64,000 nt of DNA from Glyphotaelius pellucidus (GCA_936435175.1 OW386542.1:16824001-16888000), one strand, 5' to 3'. Shown: positions 1-12,119, counted from the first letter of the stretch. Program-made: numbers and translations. Notes: generated from the sequence alone by a model not told the origin.

Positions 1-128
1 CTGAAACTTAATTCTACAGTTAGATGGGATGTTGGTTATGTTTAATACCGAATTATCACAACTAAAACTTCAATTCTAATATCGCGCCCAGTTTTCACGA
101 CCACCTGATAGAAAAATATTTTGTGTTT

Positions 129-592
129 TTGAAGTGAAACTTCTATAGCCCCGTTAGTGATTTGAAATGAAACTGCGTGAAAGTGGGTGAAAGTAGTTTT
201 CACGATCACCTAATAGAAAAATATTTTGTGTTTTTGAAGTGAAACTTCTATAGCCCCGTTAGTGATTTGAAATGAAACTGCGTGAAAGTGGGTGAAACGA
301 AAGTGCGTCACTAAAATGTAATATTTGAAGGGTCCTCGGTTCTAATATAATGCGCTAAATTTGCACCTCGGTTCGAACCTTCCATAACGCAGAGACTAGG
401 GCGCCTGACAAATCCAAGCGGTCCGAGAGAAATCCAGTGAACGGAGTTCGAATCCTGCGAAATCCAAAGAATAAAAACATTTTTATTTTTCTGAAATTAA
501 TATCCAATTGTTAAACCACTTTAAAATAAACAGGCAAAAGAAAAGAAAACGACTTCTATCGACTTCTACCGCGTGTGAATCGCACACTCTAA
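129..592 (+). repeat. Family A element, tRNA-like subtype (S3), with internal tandem duplication
   Basis: The copy starts with the conserved family A left end (GAAGTGAAACTTCTATAGCC) and finishes with ACCGCGTGTGAATCGCACAC followed by a T-run. A 105-106-bp segment including upstream flank and left end is tandemly duplicated (about 91-196 and 197-301). The interior at 381-465 resembles a tRNA, with a B-box-like GAGTTCGAATCC. The same interior occurs in the copy at 18057. The leading 128 bp also resemble 10093-10235, upstream of another A copy. Confidence 0.75.
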
Positions 593-607
593 TTTTTTTT
601 ATGATTA

Positions 608-790
608 GTTCTACGTAGGAGACTCTTAGAAAAAAGTCCTCAGCGCTCACGAATTCTTAGGAGATGCCGTGCGGAGGGTCTTTTAATGGAAAAGATGGAG
701 GGGAAGAAAAAATATATTAGAAATGGAGGGTAGGAATCTGTGCTCAATGTGTCCAGGAGTGACGGAGTATGAATCCACTCTTACCCTGGA
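608..790 (+). repeat. Family C fragment
   Basis: GATGCCGTGCGGAGGGTC, GGGTAGGAATC and CAGGAGTGACGGAG follow an A copy directly. The distal half is missing. No coding potential seen. Confidence 0.65.
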
Positions 791-1265
791 TTCGTGAACG
801 AAAATGAATTTTTTATTTGAAAAAAAAAAGCATTGAAAAAAAAACTCGGCTGGATCAAACTCCGTCCTTAAAACTGACGGATTATATTTTTTTAACTGAA
901 AACTAAGGACAAATGTACCTTATAAGAGTTGGTGCATAAAATACTTTTTTCTCCAAATCACGAACTTAAAAATTTTTCTTTGGCTAAGCGCTTATGGATG
1001 GAAGTTGCCGTGTTTGCCAGGAAATATCGAACACCAATTTATAACAAATTCTCAACTACTGACCTAGCGTAGCCAAAAAAAAAATACACCATCAACTGTT
1101 TGGTTTTTCTCGTAATTCATGTGACCTGTTTACTTACTGCTATCATAAGCAATATACCTCGCGTATAGAAAAGATGTAAAAAAAACAATTGCATATACAA
1201 TTTTCTTAAAAACTTCTAGTCATTCACGTTTTCTTGAGAGTTAATGGAAAAAGATATCAATTTAA

Positions 1266-1440
1266 AAAAAAATGAGTGCAGTTCACCCGATACTCCATCA
1301 AAACAATCCTAACCAATAGGAGCCTTGAAAAGTGGAATCACAATCAAAGCGGAAAATGAGCTCAGTTTGTACGTTGAGTACGCAGTTTTAGGTACTGTAA
1401 TGCGTCATTTCCTTTTCATCCGAGTTTCAAATCACAACAT
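1266..1440 (-). repeat. Family A fragment
   Basis: Reverse-oriented copy with the right end (GAGTGCAGTTCACCCG) at 1272 and the 'CCAATAGGAGCCTTGAAAAG' interior. It decays before the left terminus. Confidence 0.65.
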
Positions 1441-1949
1441 CAAATTAATAAAAATACTAAATAAGTTTCACTTTAATACAAAATAAATTATTTAAATAAA
1501 ACGATCACATTATTTAGAACCACTAAATTTATTTAATTATTAACAAAAACATCATGGTACAAAAATTAAACTATTCAAAAAATACATTGGTGAGCATACA
1601 ATTAGAAAGAGATAAAAGAGTGAGATAGCATGAAATTAAAATCTAATATAGTAACAGAAAGAAAGAGGCAGATATGTGCGCAATAGGTTGCCATATTATA
1701 TCTAAAAAGACAAAACATATTATATTTAAAGAGACAAACACTTGAACAGGTGATTAAGGGATAAAGATAAATTATGATTATTTGGGAAATATACCAAATG
1801 GTATATTTCCAAATGGATTTTAAAATATACCAAATGGATTTTATTTTGTAAACTAATCTTTCTTGTGTTAAGCGAAAACGGTCGCGGTCGGTCGTAGTAA
1901 AATAAATAATTTTTTTGTTTATAAACTAAATAAAGTAATTGTTTTATTT

Positions 1950-3600
1950 TCATTGTGCAAAGTAAATTTTCATAAAGGGACTGCTATGGACAAAAAAAAC
2001 AGAATAAATGTTTCTGATAGGTGGTAGTTGAATGTGACCGAAGTTCAAACATCTGAGCCTGAATAAATATATTAGACAAAAAACGAAAGCCTTTAGTTAT
2101 TCTATTAATTTTAAAAAGTTTGTTAAATCTCAGGAACCTCGGGATGGTATCTTCGTGTTGTAAATAAAATACTGTATTTTATTAAACGAATCACCACCGG
2201 AGAACATCTGTTTAGATTAAATGAGTGTGCAAACACGAATTTCGCGAACATTTACGCAAGTCGTATAAAGAATAAAAGCAGACAAACGTTCTCACGGATA
2301 AGGGATGTGCGAGGAAGGAGGATGCCTAGTGAATATCAGTGTATCTGCGAGGGACAGGTGTATTCGAGATTATAATACTAGACGTTATGTACCCAACACA
2401 CCACGGACACATGGAATATCCTAAATGAAAATAATCAACCACCATTCTACATTTTGAGGAACTTTATTTTAACAATATTCATAATGATTTTAGCATTTCA
2501 TGATTTATTTTATGATTAAACTTTTTTTATAAAACATCTATTTAAATTTTGTTTTTGCCAGTGTTAAATGCATATCTAGGAGTTGGAAAATAGCTCGCTT
2601 CCGTCGAATGTCGATCCGATCGAGTTGAAACTCAACAGATGTTGTAAATGCATTTGATCAACACTTTGGCACTGGCACTCGCGCACTTACGCATATCTCT
2701 CTGAAATTGGCTACTAGTCGGCCCAAGAGATGAAAATTGAAAGTTGATGTATTATTGTAAAATTAGTCAATTTATACGGGTTGATGTTTTAAAAATGTTT
2801 GAAAGCGTTTGCTAAAATCAACTCTGAATTCGGAGTTGCAACTGAAGAAATAGGAGTTTGCTATACATTTGTCAGAAAACGTTTGAAAAACCATTCGAGC
2901 ATTGCATTTGAATTAATTTCGAAATATGAAAGAAAAAATAAATTTTTTATTTAAAACAAATTTTCGTCTTTAATCGATGTTTTTTAATTTATTTTTAAAT
3001 CTTTGATCCATGTAACGAAATTTTGAGACGTCACGCCTGCCGGCATTTCTAGGCAGTGCCGGATCCCAGTGATAAATGTCAGTCACTAGTAGCGGAATCT
3101 ACATAGTTAAAATAGCTTCCTCCAAAACAAATCGTTTATGCGTACGGGGTTTTAGATCGTCATTAAAAACAGTATTTATTTATGAGAAAATTAAAAATAC
3201 TTTTAATAAGAATTCCTCATTTGTGAGAACATTATGATTAATGTGAGTTAATTATTGCGCTCAATCCATCGTAACTGGCACCCTCGCCAGGTCTGGTAGA
3301 ATTATATCAACGCTGGATCGTCAGTAAACACATTAAGATATTTGCCAACGCTGAATTTAATTATACCTACAACATGTAAACGAAATGACGATGTGATTCC
3401 TATCCCCAACACCGAGTATTGCGTGACTATTTTTTCAGTACACGAGTCGAGCCGGCTTCGTATAAACATACCATAATAACAGCAATGATTACTTTAACAG
3501 ATATTTGAATACACTAGCAATCTGTCGAACACGTTACATCTTGACACGAACATTGGTATTCAAAGGCTGATAAAGTGGTAAATTAATAAGTTTTTATTAT
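1950..3600. other. No gene seen
   Basis: AT-rich DNA with no ORF or recognised element. TGCCGGCATTTCTAGGCAGTGCCGG-like symmetry near 3040 is short. Confidence 0.5.
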
Positions 3601-3734
3601 ATCACTCTTATTTATTATTTACTATAAAAAATATTTATATAACTTATTTCTATCATTAACTAGCGAGTACCCGGCATGCGTTGCAACGCCACTCAAAGAA
3701 ATAAAGTGTTTAATTCGGTTGAAGTGCTTTTGGA

Positions 3735-3843
3735 TAAATAAAGTTTGAAGATGTATGTGTTTGTCTCTTTTTAGTGTCGCTCGTTTCCGTTTCATCGAGT
3801 TTCGAATCACAACGGTGCTAAAGAAGTTTTCACTTAAAAAATA
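3735..3843 (-). repeat. Family A fragment, left end only
   Basis: Contains the GATGTATGTGTTTGTCTC to AAGTTTTCACTT part of the S2-type interior and left terminus. The right half is missing. Confidence 0.65.
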
Positions 3844-4254
3844 TGTCATAATATATTTTTGGTTAATAATGTTACAATTTTATGTATAATATTATTAGAT
3901 GATGTTCATATCCGCACAATGAAGCAGAGATTATCTGTATTGGCGGTGTGTTTTACTATGATTGTTGTTTTTATATTTTTTTTGCATTTTAAAATGTGAA
4001 TTTATTGTAGGCGGTGAATTGATCGGATACAAAACATCTTTTCTTCTTTTTTCCGTAATGATAGCAAATTAACTTTAGTAGTATGTAACTAAACGAAAAT
4101 AGCAAAATAGATGATGGGAATGTGCGTCTAAAGGCGCAGCCTGCATGGCACGTCATTAAGTTAGAAATGTAACAGTTTACACGTTTAGTTTTACTTGTAA
4201 ACAATAATATATGCCGTTCAAAATATGTATATAATATGGCTACTTTTAATGTAA

Positions 4255-4425
4255 GTACCACACAAGCGTCTCAACCGATACCAACTATCCGGAGCCATTG
4301 GGACTAGTGCATCCCCAATTAGAGTAGTTATGTTGTGCAGCTGAAGAGAATGGAAAAGCCAGAGGAAGGTTGGGAGTCATCTGTTTAGATCTGGTCACCA
4401 AATCCGGCTGAAGCCATTTCATAAG
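4255..4425 (+). repeat. Family D repeat
   Basis: CACACAAGCGTCTCAAC, ATCCGGAGCCATTGGGAC, GCATCCCCAATT and AGATCTGGTCACCAAA are shared in order with 15600-15795. Class unknown. Confidence 0.6.
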
Positions 4426-4802
4426 CAGACATATTTATTTATTTTTTCACCAAAATATTAGGGAGAAGATAACAAAATAAAAAAAGTGCGTATGGGGGCA
4501 GTTTAACTATGTTGTGTCAAAAGATAGTTACTAAACTCTCTGTAGGTGACCTTGAAGATGTCGATGCTCAATGCAGAATCGTTAAGCAGATAAGTTGCTC
4601 TGTTTTATGGCGCATCCTGATACGCAGAAGTTCTCGCTTTCGGAGCATAAAAGAGTGCGTATATGCATGTACTCTCCCACAAGTATATGCATTAGGAGCA
4701 TATAAGTTAATCTCTTTTAACATAGGTGGATTTAGTATAGGACCAAAGATTAGATTAAAAAATGTTTACTTAAAAATATTTTTCATTTTAAATGCATTAT
4801 CG

Positions 4803-4885
4803 TGATTACTTTTTGGGTTATTACGCCATGTTGCAATTCCTACTTCTTAGCCAACGTTTCATCTGTCTTGATGATGTACACTGTA
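4803..4885 (-). repeat. Single-arm relative of the 30.4-kb palindrome
   Basis: The reverse complement reads GATGAAACGTTGGCTAAGAA, GTAGG, GCAACATGGCGTAAT and ACCCAAAAAG, in the same order as the right arm at 30475-30530. The second arm is absent. Confidence 0.65.
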
Positions 4886-5189
4886 ATGCTAAAAATTAAT
4901 CACGAACATACCATCGGCCGTGAACATTTCAAATCGTGTCAGACGAAAGCTTCCAAAAAGTTTTATTAAAAACCTGCCACCCAATTTAAAACTCCATTAT
5001 TCATATTATTTGACAGGAGAAGTAAAAACATTTAATATTATTTTTCGAAACCTGGTCATGATATTACTAGATTATAAAATTAATATAATTGAAAGAATGA
5101 CAGCACATTGTTGAATTATCATATGATTTTTTATTATTTCTCTTTTCGATACTGACAGTTCGTGGTGAAATTCCATTATAATAATATAA

Positions 5190-5370
5190 AAAAATGGGCA
5201 ATTAACACGCGGTAGAAGTGAAGCCTTCAAAAAACTAAAGTAGATAAGAGTGGGGAGGTTATGAAGGACCGCACAAAGAGGAGACCGATAGACTACGAAG
5301 CACCGCACAAAGATGAGACCGAGTATACTATTTCTTTCTCTGGCAGGCTAAATCTTATAGATGTATTTTT
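5190..5370 (-). repeat. Family A fragment, S2 type, right half
   Basis: Contains the AACACGCGGTAGAAGTGAAG terminus, the AAGAGTGGGGAGG motif and two 'GCACCGCACAAAG'-like modules, then GGCAGGCTAAATC. It is truncated before the left terminus. Confidence 0.65.
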
Positions 5371-6176
5371 TTATATCTTTTTAATTAAATATTAAATATA
5401 AAGCACACTTAAGAAATTAAAAATTAAAAATTAAATATAAAGCACACTTAAGAAATTGCTCACTTTTATTTAATATGAGCTTAAGTACGAGGCGTTACCC
5501 GGTCTTTAGATCATGTCTAACATCACCATTAGCGGTTCTTCCTTTCTATCTTCGGTTAAATTCAAATTTATGTTAAATTAAATGAAAGCCAATCACTTTG
5601 TAAAACACAATTTAATCAAATTTATGTCATTAAGTAGGTATCTTAACAACAGTGCTTCTTCGATTAACATTTTTTTTTTAAGAAAGAAAAAATGTTTTTT
5701 TAATTGTTTATACAGTGTTCTGTACTTTCAGTGTCATTTCATTGTAAAATAATATTTGACAGGTAAATTAGTATTGCCAGTTTACAAAATTTTGCAGTTC
5801 CATTTTTTATATTGTCTACTCTTATTTGACAGACAATACACTACAAGATTTATTTTAATTTTTGTGGTACGCTCTTGAAAAACCTTTAAGTCTGAAACTC
5901 TGAACAAATCAATTTACAATAAATAATCAATGCGCTTTCTAAAGAGTTACCGCCACGTGGCAACTCCGCATAGGAGAATAACTGAATAGAGAATAACGGC
6001 ATTGTATGAATACTTAGATAAACTCACGGTAGAGACGGCACGGAGGCATTATCGAATTATTATTTTGTTTATAATATTATAACGGCATTTCAAATCCTTT
6101 TGCTCAACCATAACAATCAGATATACTATAATAACAACTATAAGACTTAAAAGTTGTACATTACAATCAGTTGTAC

Positions 6177-6415
6177 CAGTGGTTCTTAACCTGGGTTCGA
6201 TCGAACCCCAGGGTTCGGTGAGTCAGTCTCGGGGGTTCGGTGGAGGTCAAGACCCCCGACTTATAGGATTCGTGGTGACATGCCCCGCTTTTCCATCATC
6301 ATCATGTTTTGAATTTGTAAAAATCTAATTTTATTTTTCAAATTAGGAGGGGTTCGGTGAATGCGCATATGTAACTGGTGGGGTTCGGTACCTCCAAAAA
6401 GGTTAAGAACCACTG
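6177..6415. mobile_element. hAT-type MITE with perfect 8-bp target duplication
   Basis: The 239-bp element has perfect 15-bp terminal inverted repeats, CAGTGGTTCTTAACC and GGTTAAGAACCACTG, flanked on both sides by AGTTGTAC (6169-6176 and 6416-6423). TIRs starting CAG plus an 8-bp duplication are hallmarks of the hAT superfamily. The interior has several GGGTTCGGTG-type repeats and no transposase. The perfect duplication suggests fairly recent insertion. Confidence 0.93.
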
Positions 6416-6489
6416 AGTTGTACGTTGTGTACTGTATATGTTTACATAAAAAAATTGTATTTTTCAATACCCAAAAAATTTAAAAAATA

Positions 6490-6757
6490 TCAGAGTGTGC
6501 AGTTCACTCGCGGTAGAAATGAAACCTTCGGAAAACTAATGTAGACAAGAGTGGGGAGGCCTCAAAGCACCGCACAAAAAAGAGATCAATAAGCTACGAA
6601 GCACTGCACGAAGAAGAGACCGATTATTCTGTCTCATTCTCTCGCAGGCTAAATCCTATGGATGTAGGTGTTTATTTCTTTTTAGTGTCGCTTTTTCGTT
6701 TCATTTAGTTTCAAATCATACCGGCGCTAAAAAAGTTTACACTTCAAAAATTACCCC
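6490..6757 (-). repeat. Family A element, S2 type, nearly complete
   Basis: Reverse orientation, with right end GTGTGCAGTTCACTCGCGG, S2 interior (AAGAGTGGGGAGG, TCTCGCAGGCTAAATCC) and left end AAGTTTACACTTC. It lies head-to-head with the copy at 6808, about 50 bp apart. Confidence 0.75.
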
Positions 6758-6807
6758 TATCCCCCTTTCCCACCCATTAAAGCAGAATTCGTATACTACC
6801 AGATGAC

Positions 6808-7051
6808 TTTTGAAGTGAAACTTCTTTAGCATCGTTGTAATTTGAAACTCGATGAAACGGAAACGCGTGACACTAAAAAAAGACAAATACATACAACTAT
6901 AAGATTTAGCCTGCGAGAGAATGAGATGAAACCTTAACTATGTACAGTAGGTTCCTAAGTAGCGTTATGAGTTCACTTTTCATGGCTCCTATTGGTTGAG
7001 ATTGTATGGGTGAAAGTTTCACTTCTACCGCATGGGGATTGCACTTGATTT
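6808..7051 (+). repeat. Family A element, mixed S2/S1 interior
   Basis: Left end TTTTGAAGTGAAACTTC, then the GCCTGCGAGAGAATGAG (S2) module, then GGCTCCTATTGGTTGAG (S1), then the right end GTTTCACTTCTACCGC. The combination of modules indicates interior recombination between subtypes. Confidence 0.75.
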
Positions 7052-7079
7052 TTTTCTTTCAAACATTTGACGTTAAAGT

Positions 7080-7660
7080 AAAATTACGGTGTGCTGGGGA
7101 CTTTAGTGATACATCTCTTTACGTCATATTTTCAGCAACATTGTTAAAAATTTTCGAAGTACCAAAAATTGAAGACCTCTATAAAAACATTCTATTTTAC
7201 AAATATTCAAAGAAAATGTTAAAAAAAAATTTCAACAACTCGTCATTACGGCAAAAAATTTACATCCAAATTCTTCTACTTTAATTATATTTACAAAGGC
7301 AAAAAATATTTCAATAGTCTTCCCAAAGAAGTAAAAAAAAACCAACAGATTTCATATCATTCAAGAAAAGGGTCAAATTAATCTTAAAAAAAAAATGAAC
7401 ACACATAATATCAACAATCAAAATGATATAAGTTCATTTCAACCCAAATTAAAATTTTATCGTCACAACTTCCTATACATAATTGTTATTTATTGTCCAC
7501 TCTTGTATATAATTATGAAATAACTCCTACACCAAGCTCAAGAGCTTGCTATCTTAATTGGCGTCGAAATTCGTGAAAGTATGTATTTAACTATTTTGCT
7601 TTTACCACAGTATTATGTTTTAATTCTGTAACAATGTCAAACAATAAATTTTTTTTTTTA
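7080..7660 (+). pseudogene. LINE 3' end fragment
   Basis: KIEDLYKNILFYKYSKK (about 7165-7215) and KKYFNSLPKEVKKN, with PTDFISFKKRVKLILKKK in a shifted frame (7305-7395), match the C-terminal tail of Jockey/CR1-group ORF2 proteins. An approximately 250-bp AT-rich 3' UTR follows and ends near CAATAAATTTT. It lies immediately 3' of a family A copy. Confidence 0.65.
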
Positions 7661-7874
7661 AATGTATTTTAAAGAAGTGTCCCTGTGTGGCTTTGTTTTT
7701 TTAATTCATTTCTCTAGTTTTATTCCGAGATAGATAAAATTTACTAAAAACTACCGTGATCATGAACATTAAAAAATTAGCCCCGTTCCTTTTTCCCATC
7801 CCTTAAAGTAGAATTTTGATACTATTTCATGATTTGAAAAAAAATCGTGTACGATTACCTGGTTTTATTTCTAC

Positions 7875-8540
7875 TCAGATGTAACTAAACAAATTTAATT
7901 TCCTCATATTTATTGCTATCACACTAAATTGAAAAATAATTTCATGTAGATAACCACTCTGACGGAAAACCTCGTGGATGGTTTTACGAAAGCCACCTAA
8001 AGCCAGGCCGTTCACTTCTATAATATCCTCGTATTTTATTACATATATTAATAATATTAAAATATTTGTGAAAAAAGAGGATTTCATCCTAGTCATGTCG
8101 TAGAATTCTATTATATATTCTTATCATATCATAGAATTGAAGGGGCCCATTTGGCTCAGAGTCCTGGCTCGGTTTTAGGTGGTTTGATGTAATTCTCTAG
8201 GGTTAAAACTCTGCCTCTCGAATCACTTAGCAACAAGCCAGCCATATTAACGACGTAAAAGTTATGGTACATATGCAGAGATTCTCACCGTATGCAGGTT
8301 AGTGCTCTCAACGTAAAACGATTACTGAAAGATGGGTAGGTACTTTTTTTAAACTTCCATTTAATACAAAATTTTTATCCAAAAAGAAGTACATACTTAT
8401 TTATTTTAATTTTCCTGTTGAATCTTGGTTCAAGCGAAACTGGTTGACGTTAAATATAATGATGTTTTCTTGTTTCGTACCAAGTGTTAGTTTGATTTAT
8501 AATTAAATAAAAATGATTACGCAATGTTGGCACTTGTACG
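7875..8540. other. No gene seen
   Basis: AT-rich. A 73-aa minus frame at 7875-8096 shows no recognisable motif. Confidence 0.45.
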
Positions 8541-8591
8541 ATTATTTAAAAAAAAATAGAAATTTAAAATCAAAAGAAAACTTTAACCTTA

Positions 8592-8884
8592 TTGAAGTGA
8601 AACTTCTTTAGGGCCGAATTGTGATTTTAAATTTGGATGAAACGGAAGTGACGCATTGCACTACCCACGAAGTGTCAAACTGCGCTCATTGGCCCCTTTG
8701 ATTATGATATCACTTTTCAAGGCTCCTATTGATTGAGTTATGAAACGGAGGTGACGCATTAGAGTACTACGAAGCGTCATATTGCGTTCATTGGCCGCTT
8801 TGATTATGACATCACTTTTCAAGGCTTCTACGGCTTAGACTGTTTTTTTAAAGTTTCGCTTCTACCGTGTGTGACTGCACTCGA
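8592..8884 (+). repeat. Family A element, S1 type, full length (about 293 bp)
   Basis: Best full copy of subtype S1: left end TTGAAGTGAAACTTCTTTAG, two tandem modules each carrying 'GCGCTCATTGGCC'-like, CTTTGATTATGA and ACTTTTCAAGGCT, and right end AAGTTTCGCTTCTACCG...GACTGCACTCG before a T-run. The subterminal inverted repeat GAAGTGAAACTT/AAGTTTCGCTTC and the hairpin-capable right end resemble Helentron-type (HINE) non-autonomous elements. That class is an inference. A terminal-repeat MITE of another class is the alternative. Confidence 0.75.
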
Positions 8885-9167
8885 TTTTTTTTGAGTACTA
8901 GCAGAACTCCCCGGCGTTGCTCGGGCTGTATAAAGGGTTCTTCAAAATAGATTTAAACAGTGACATGCCGGTCAGTGACTGAGTTGGCATCGCGTTTTGG
9001 TCCCATCCGGGCTTCGTCTGTTCGATTTCTCAGCTGGATGGTCCTTCATCACGACACAAGCAACATTTTCCTTACTTACTATTTACTGTGGTGTTAGTAG
9101 GAGATTTTCAAACAATGTTGGGTTATTTAAAATCTTAGAATGTTTGTCCTTTTTTATAAAAAAAAAA

Positions 9168-9381
9168 TTGTGTGCAGTTCGCATGCGGCAGAAGTGAAAC
9201 TCAACCAATAGGAACCTTGAAAAGTTAGCTCATAATCGAAGCCACCAATGCTGTAAGGTTTCATTTTATCTCATTCTTTCGCAGGCTAAATCCTGTAGAT
9301 GTATGTGTTTGTCTCTTTTTAATGTTGTTTCCGTTTCATAGAGTTTCAGATCACAACGGTGGTAAAGAAGTTTCACTTAAA
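9168..9381 (-). repeat. Family A element, S1/S2 mixed
   Basis: Right end GTGTGCAGTTCGCATGCGGC, CCAATAGGAACCTTGAAAAG (S1), TTTCGCAGGCTAAATCCTG (S2), left end GAAGTTTCACTTAAAAAA. It is inverted relative to the copy at 8592. Confidence 0.75.
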
Positions 9382-9634
9382 AAAAAACAGAGACTTACCT
9401 CAGGTTTTAAAAGTTATGTGTGCAAATTTCACCGAATTCAGAATAAAACTTTAGATTTGTATACAAATCAAACAAACACCACAGACAAACTTCTTTATAT
9501 AAATAACTGAAGTGAACCCGCCGTTTTTTGGTGTCACGAATGATTTTGAGTAAAGTTTTGGGTTGTGAATTCCAGTAACTGGGTACAGTTTTAAAGTGAA
9601 AAAAAATAATTGTAAATAATTGAAAAAAGTTAAT

Positions 9635-9850
9635 TTATGTAAGTATTTGATTCACTTCATCATACGTGTGCAATATCTTCCTCGGGCGTCCTCGACTTCT
9701 TCTATCAATCATTCCATCTTTCTTAGTTCATCACGTACGCCTCAATTGACGATAATTATTTGATTCATTTAATCGTGCCATGTCTTCATGGGGCGTCCCC
9801 AACTTTTTCTACCATCCAATCCATTTCATAATCCACTATTCTTATCAGCT
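9635..9850 (-). repeat. Tandem pair of about 100-bp units, possible LINE tail
   Basis: ATTTGATTCA...TGTCTTCATGGGGCGTCC resembles ATTTGATTCA...ATCTTCCTCGGGCGTCC. The minus strand can be read as WGRPMKTWHD, recalling the GRPRKTWxD tail of some LINE proteins. The coding interpretation is weak; the duplication itself is clear. Confidence 0.4.
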
Positions 9851-10235
9851 AAACGGACGGTGCAATTCCAGTGTGCTATATTCCATTCAAAACATGGAAG
9901 TACAATTATATTTCAAGAAAAATAATTAAATTATAAATGTTAATGAAAAAATAATTGGTAGGGAATGATTACATAAAATGTGGAAATAAATAAAATTAAA
10001 ATTATTTACTCATCCCTCAGGATGCTCGCCGCTTCTTACTGAATTCGTCGCTCATTGAGTGGATAGCAAAGGATACCATTAATTATGTTTTAGCTCCTAA
10101 AATTTGATTTTACAGTTAAAAGTGGAGGTTGGTATTTTTTAATACCGTTTTATCACAACTAGTACAACCTCGAATTCGAAGTTAAATATTGGGCCCAGTT
10201 TTCACGACGTCCTGATAGAAAAATAGTTTGTGTTT

Positions 10236-10486
10236 TTGAAGTGAAACTTCTATAGCCCCGTTGTGATTTGGAATTCGGATTAAACGGAAATGACGCACAC
10301 AGCACCTGCGAAGCATGAAACTCCTATCAAGGCTCCTATTGGTTGAGTCATAAAACGGAAATGACGCTAGATCTGCGCTCATTGGCCGCTTTGATTATGA
10401 CCTCACCTTTCAAGGATCCTTGGTTCTTAATTGGTTGAGATTGTTTTGGTTAAGTTTCGCTTTTACCGCGTGTTAACTGCACTCGA
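10236..10486 (+). repeat. Family A element, S1 type
   Basis: Left end TTGAAGTGAAACTTCTATAG, a duplicated S1 module, right end ACCGCGTGTTAACTGCACTC. Family C follows within about 10 bp. The 145 bp upstream resemble positions 1-128, upstream of the A copy at 129. Confidence 0.75.
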
Positions 10487-10496
10487 AAAATGGAGA

Positions 10497-10855
10497 AAAA
10501 AAATCCTCATGAGTCCGTGCTATCTTTGGGGACGCCGTGCGGAGGGTCTTATTAAGGAAAGGTAAGAGGGAGTTTATGGGAAGGAAAAAAAATATAAGGA
10601 GTGGTGGGTAGGAATCCAGGAGTGACGGAAGCATGAATCCTCTTTCACATTGCGATGCAAGGCGATGAGTCGAAAGAGTCCGGCTGGAGAGGTGGAAGAT
10701 CTCCCTAAAACACTCTCACCTAACCCGCACCGTCACGCAATAAGTCTGTTAAGTCACCAAACGTAGCGAACTCCTTGAGGTGACTTACGGCAGAAGTGTT
10801 GGTTATCCAATAAATTATTTCCGGGGCGGCGGTACCCATATCTGCATCTTTAATT
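10497..10855 (+). repeat. Family C element, about 360 bp
   Basis: The copy runs from CCTCATGAGTCCGTGC and ATCTTTGGGGACGCCGTGCG through GTAGGAATCCAGGAGTGACG and TAAGTCACCAAACGTAGCGA to GGCGGTACCCATATCTGC. It is GC-richer than the surroundings, has no ORF, and lies next to the A copy ending at 10486. Confidence 0.7.
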
Positions 10856-11381
10856 GAAGTAGACATAATCAAAGCTGAAGTCTCCGACTTACCAGGGCTT
10901 CATACAGAGTTTTTCGTAATCGGATGTAGACCGTAATTAGGTCTTCTTTAACCATGGTGAACCAACTCTATTTTTGCCATTTCTGAGTTAGAGCTCAGCT
11001 AAAAAAGGGCTTTTTATCATAATCTAGTTATACCAGAGAGAACCAATCAGAGAAAAACTCTCTTTGATTGTGAAACTGCAAAAAGTCAGTTAGTTCACTC
11101 TGGTTTAAGACGATCCAATTGTCTTCTAATTTTGAACGTAAAATATTAAAAAAATCATCGAATAGTGTCAAAATTCTGCTTTTACGGGTGAGAAAAGATG
11201 ATGGGGTGGTTGTATGAAATCTCGTTTATATATTTCTTTCTCTTATATTGAAGGTCAGGTGCGCAGAATTACATCAACCTCGCATCAAATAAAGCTGTGG
11301 ATTTGTATTCAAATCAAATACGCGCCGCCCCCCTGCCAACCCACCCGCCACTAACAGACAATTAACTATATATTATACTAG

Positions 11382-12115
11382 CTGATCTTGCCACGCGTTG
11401 CTGTGGCTCAGAAACACAATGCCATCTACTGGATGGTTACCCAACCTAGATAACCAAGGGTTGTGTCTGTAAATTAACTCACACCGCCATCAAATAGAAA
11501 CTTATGGAACTTGCAAATAATTAAAAAACATTTTCCTATAACAAACATTTCATTCGCAATAATAAATATTAAGGTCAACGTAACGTTTGTAGCGTTTTCT
11601 TTTGTTATAATCAAAGTGGTATGAAAATTAACATAAAAAAATTTGCGTTATTATTTTGTTATCAAATACAATAACATACAAACGAAACACAACAATATAG
11701 TATAATTATAACACAAACATTACAATCATAAAAACGATAATACACAAAAAGAATAAGGAACTCGGTTATGTCGTAAACGTAAACACATATGGAAACATAA
11801 ACAGGTGAAATCGAAACACAACGTACCTAGTTAATCAATTTTAACCAACGCCATTATCCAGGTTAACAATGCATGTCCAAAATTAATTCAAATCGCCATC
11901 TGTCTGAAAATTATTGAACTTACAAATAATTTCAAAAACATTTAATTCGCAATAATAAATATTGAGGTCAATAATCGAGATAAAAACTATCATATCTTTT
12001 AAGTTGGACCAAATTATACACAGTAAGCTAAATTTCATCAAAATCGGTTATGTATTTTCTGAGTATATCTCGAACAAAAATCGTGACGCGAGATTTTTAA
12101 ACATAAATATTATAT
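11382..12115 (+). repeat. LINE/SINE-tail-type repeat with internal duplication
   Basis: Opens ACTAGCTGATCTTGCCACGC and ends with TTTCATCAAAATCGGTTATG, CTCGAACAAAAATCGTGACG, a style common at 3' ends of insect RTE-like elements. AATAATAAATATT(A/G)AGGTCAA and the CTTACAAATAATT-type block occur twice (about 11500-11590 and 11915-11975), indicating a nested or duplicated copy. Confidence 0.55.
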
Positions 12116-12119
12116 TTAA

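Noticed and set aside
129..592. Family A as a simple SINE
   Set aside because: Only one subtype has a tRNA-like segment, and it is internal. Both termini are fixed across unrelated interiors, which fits a DNA element better.
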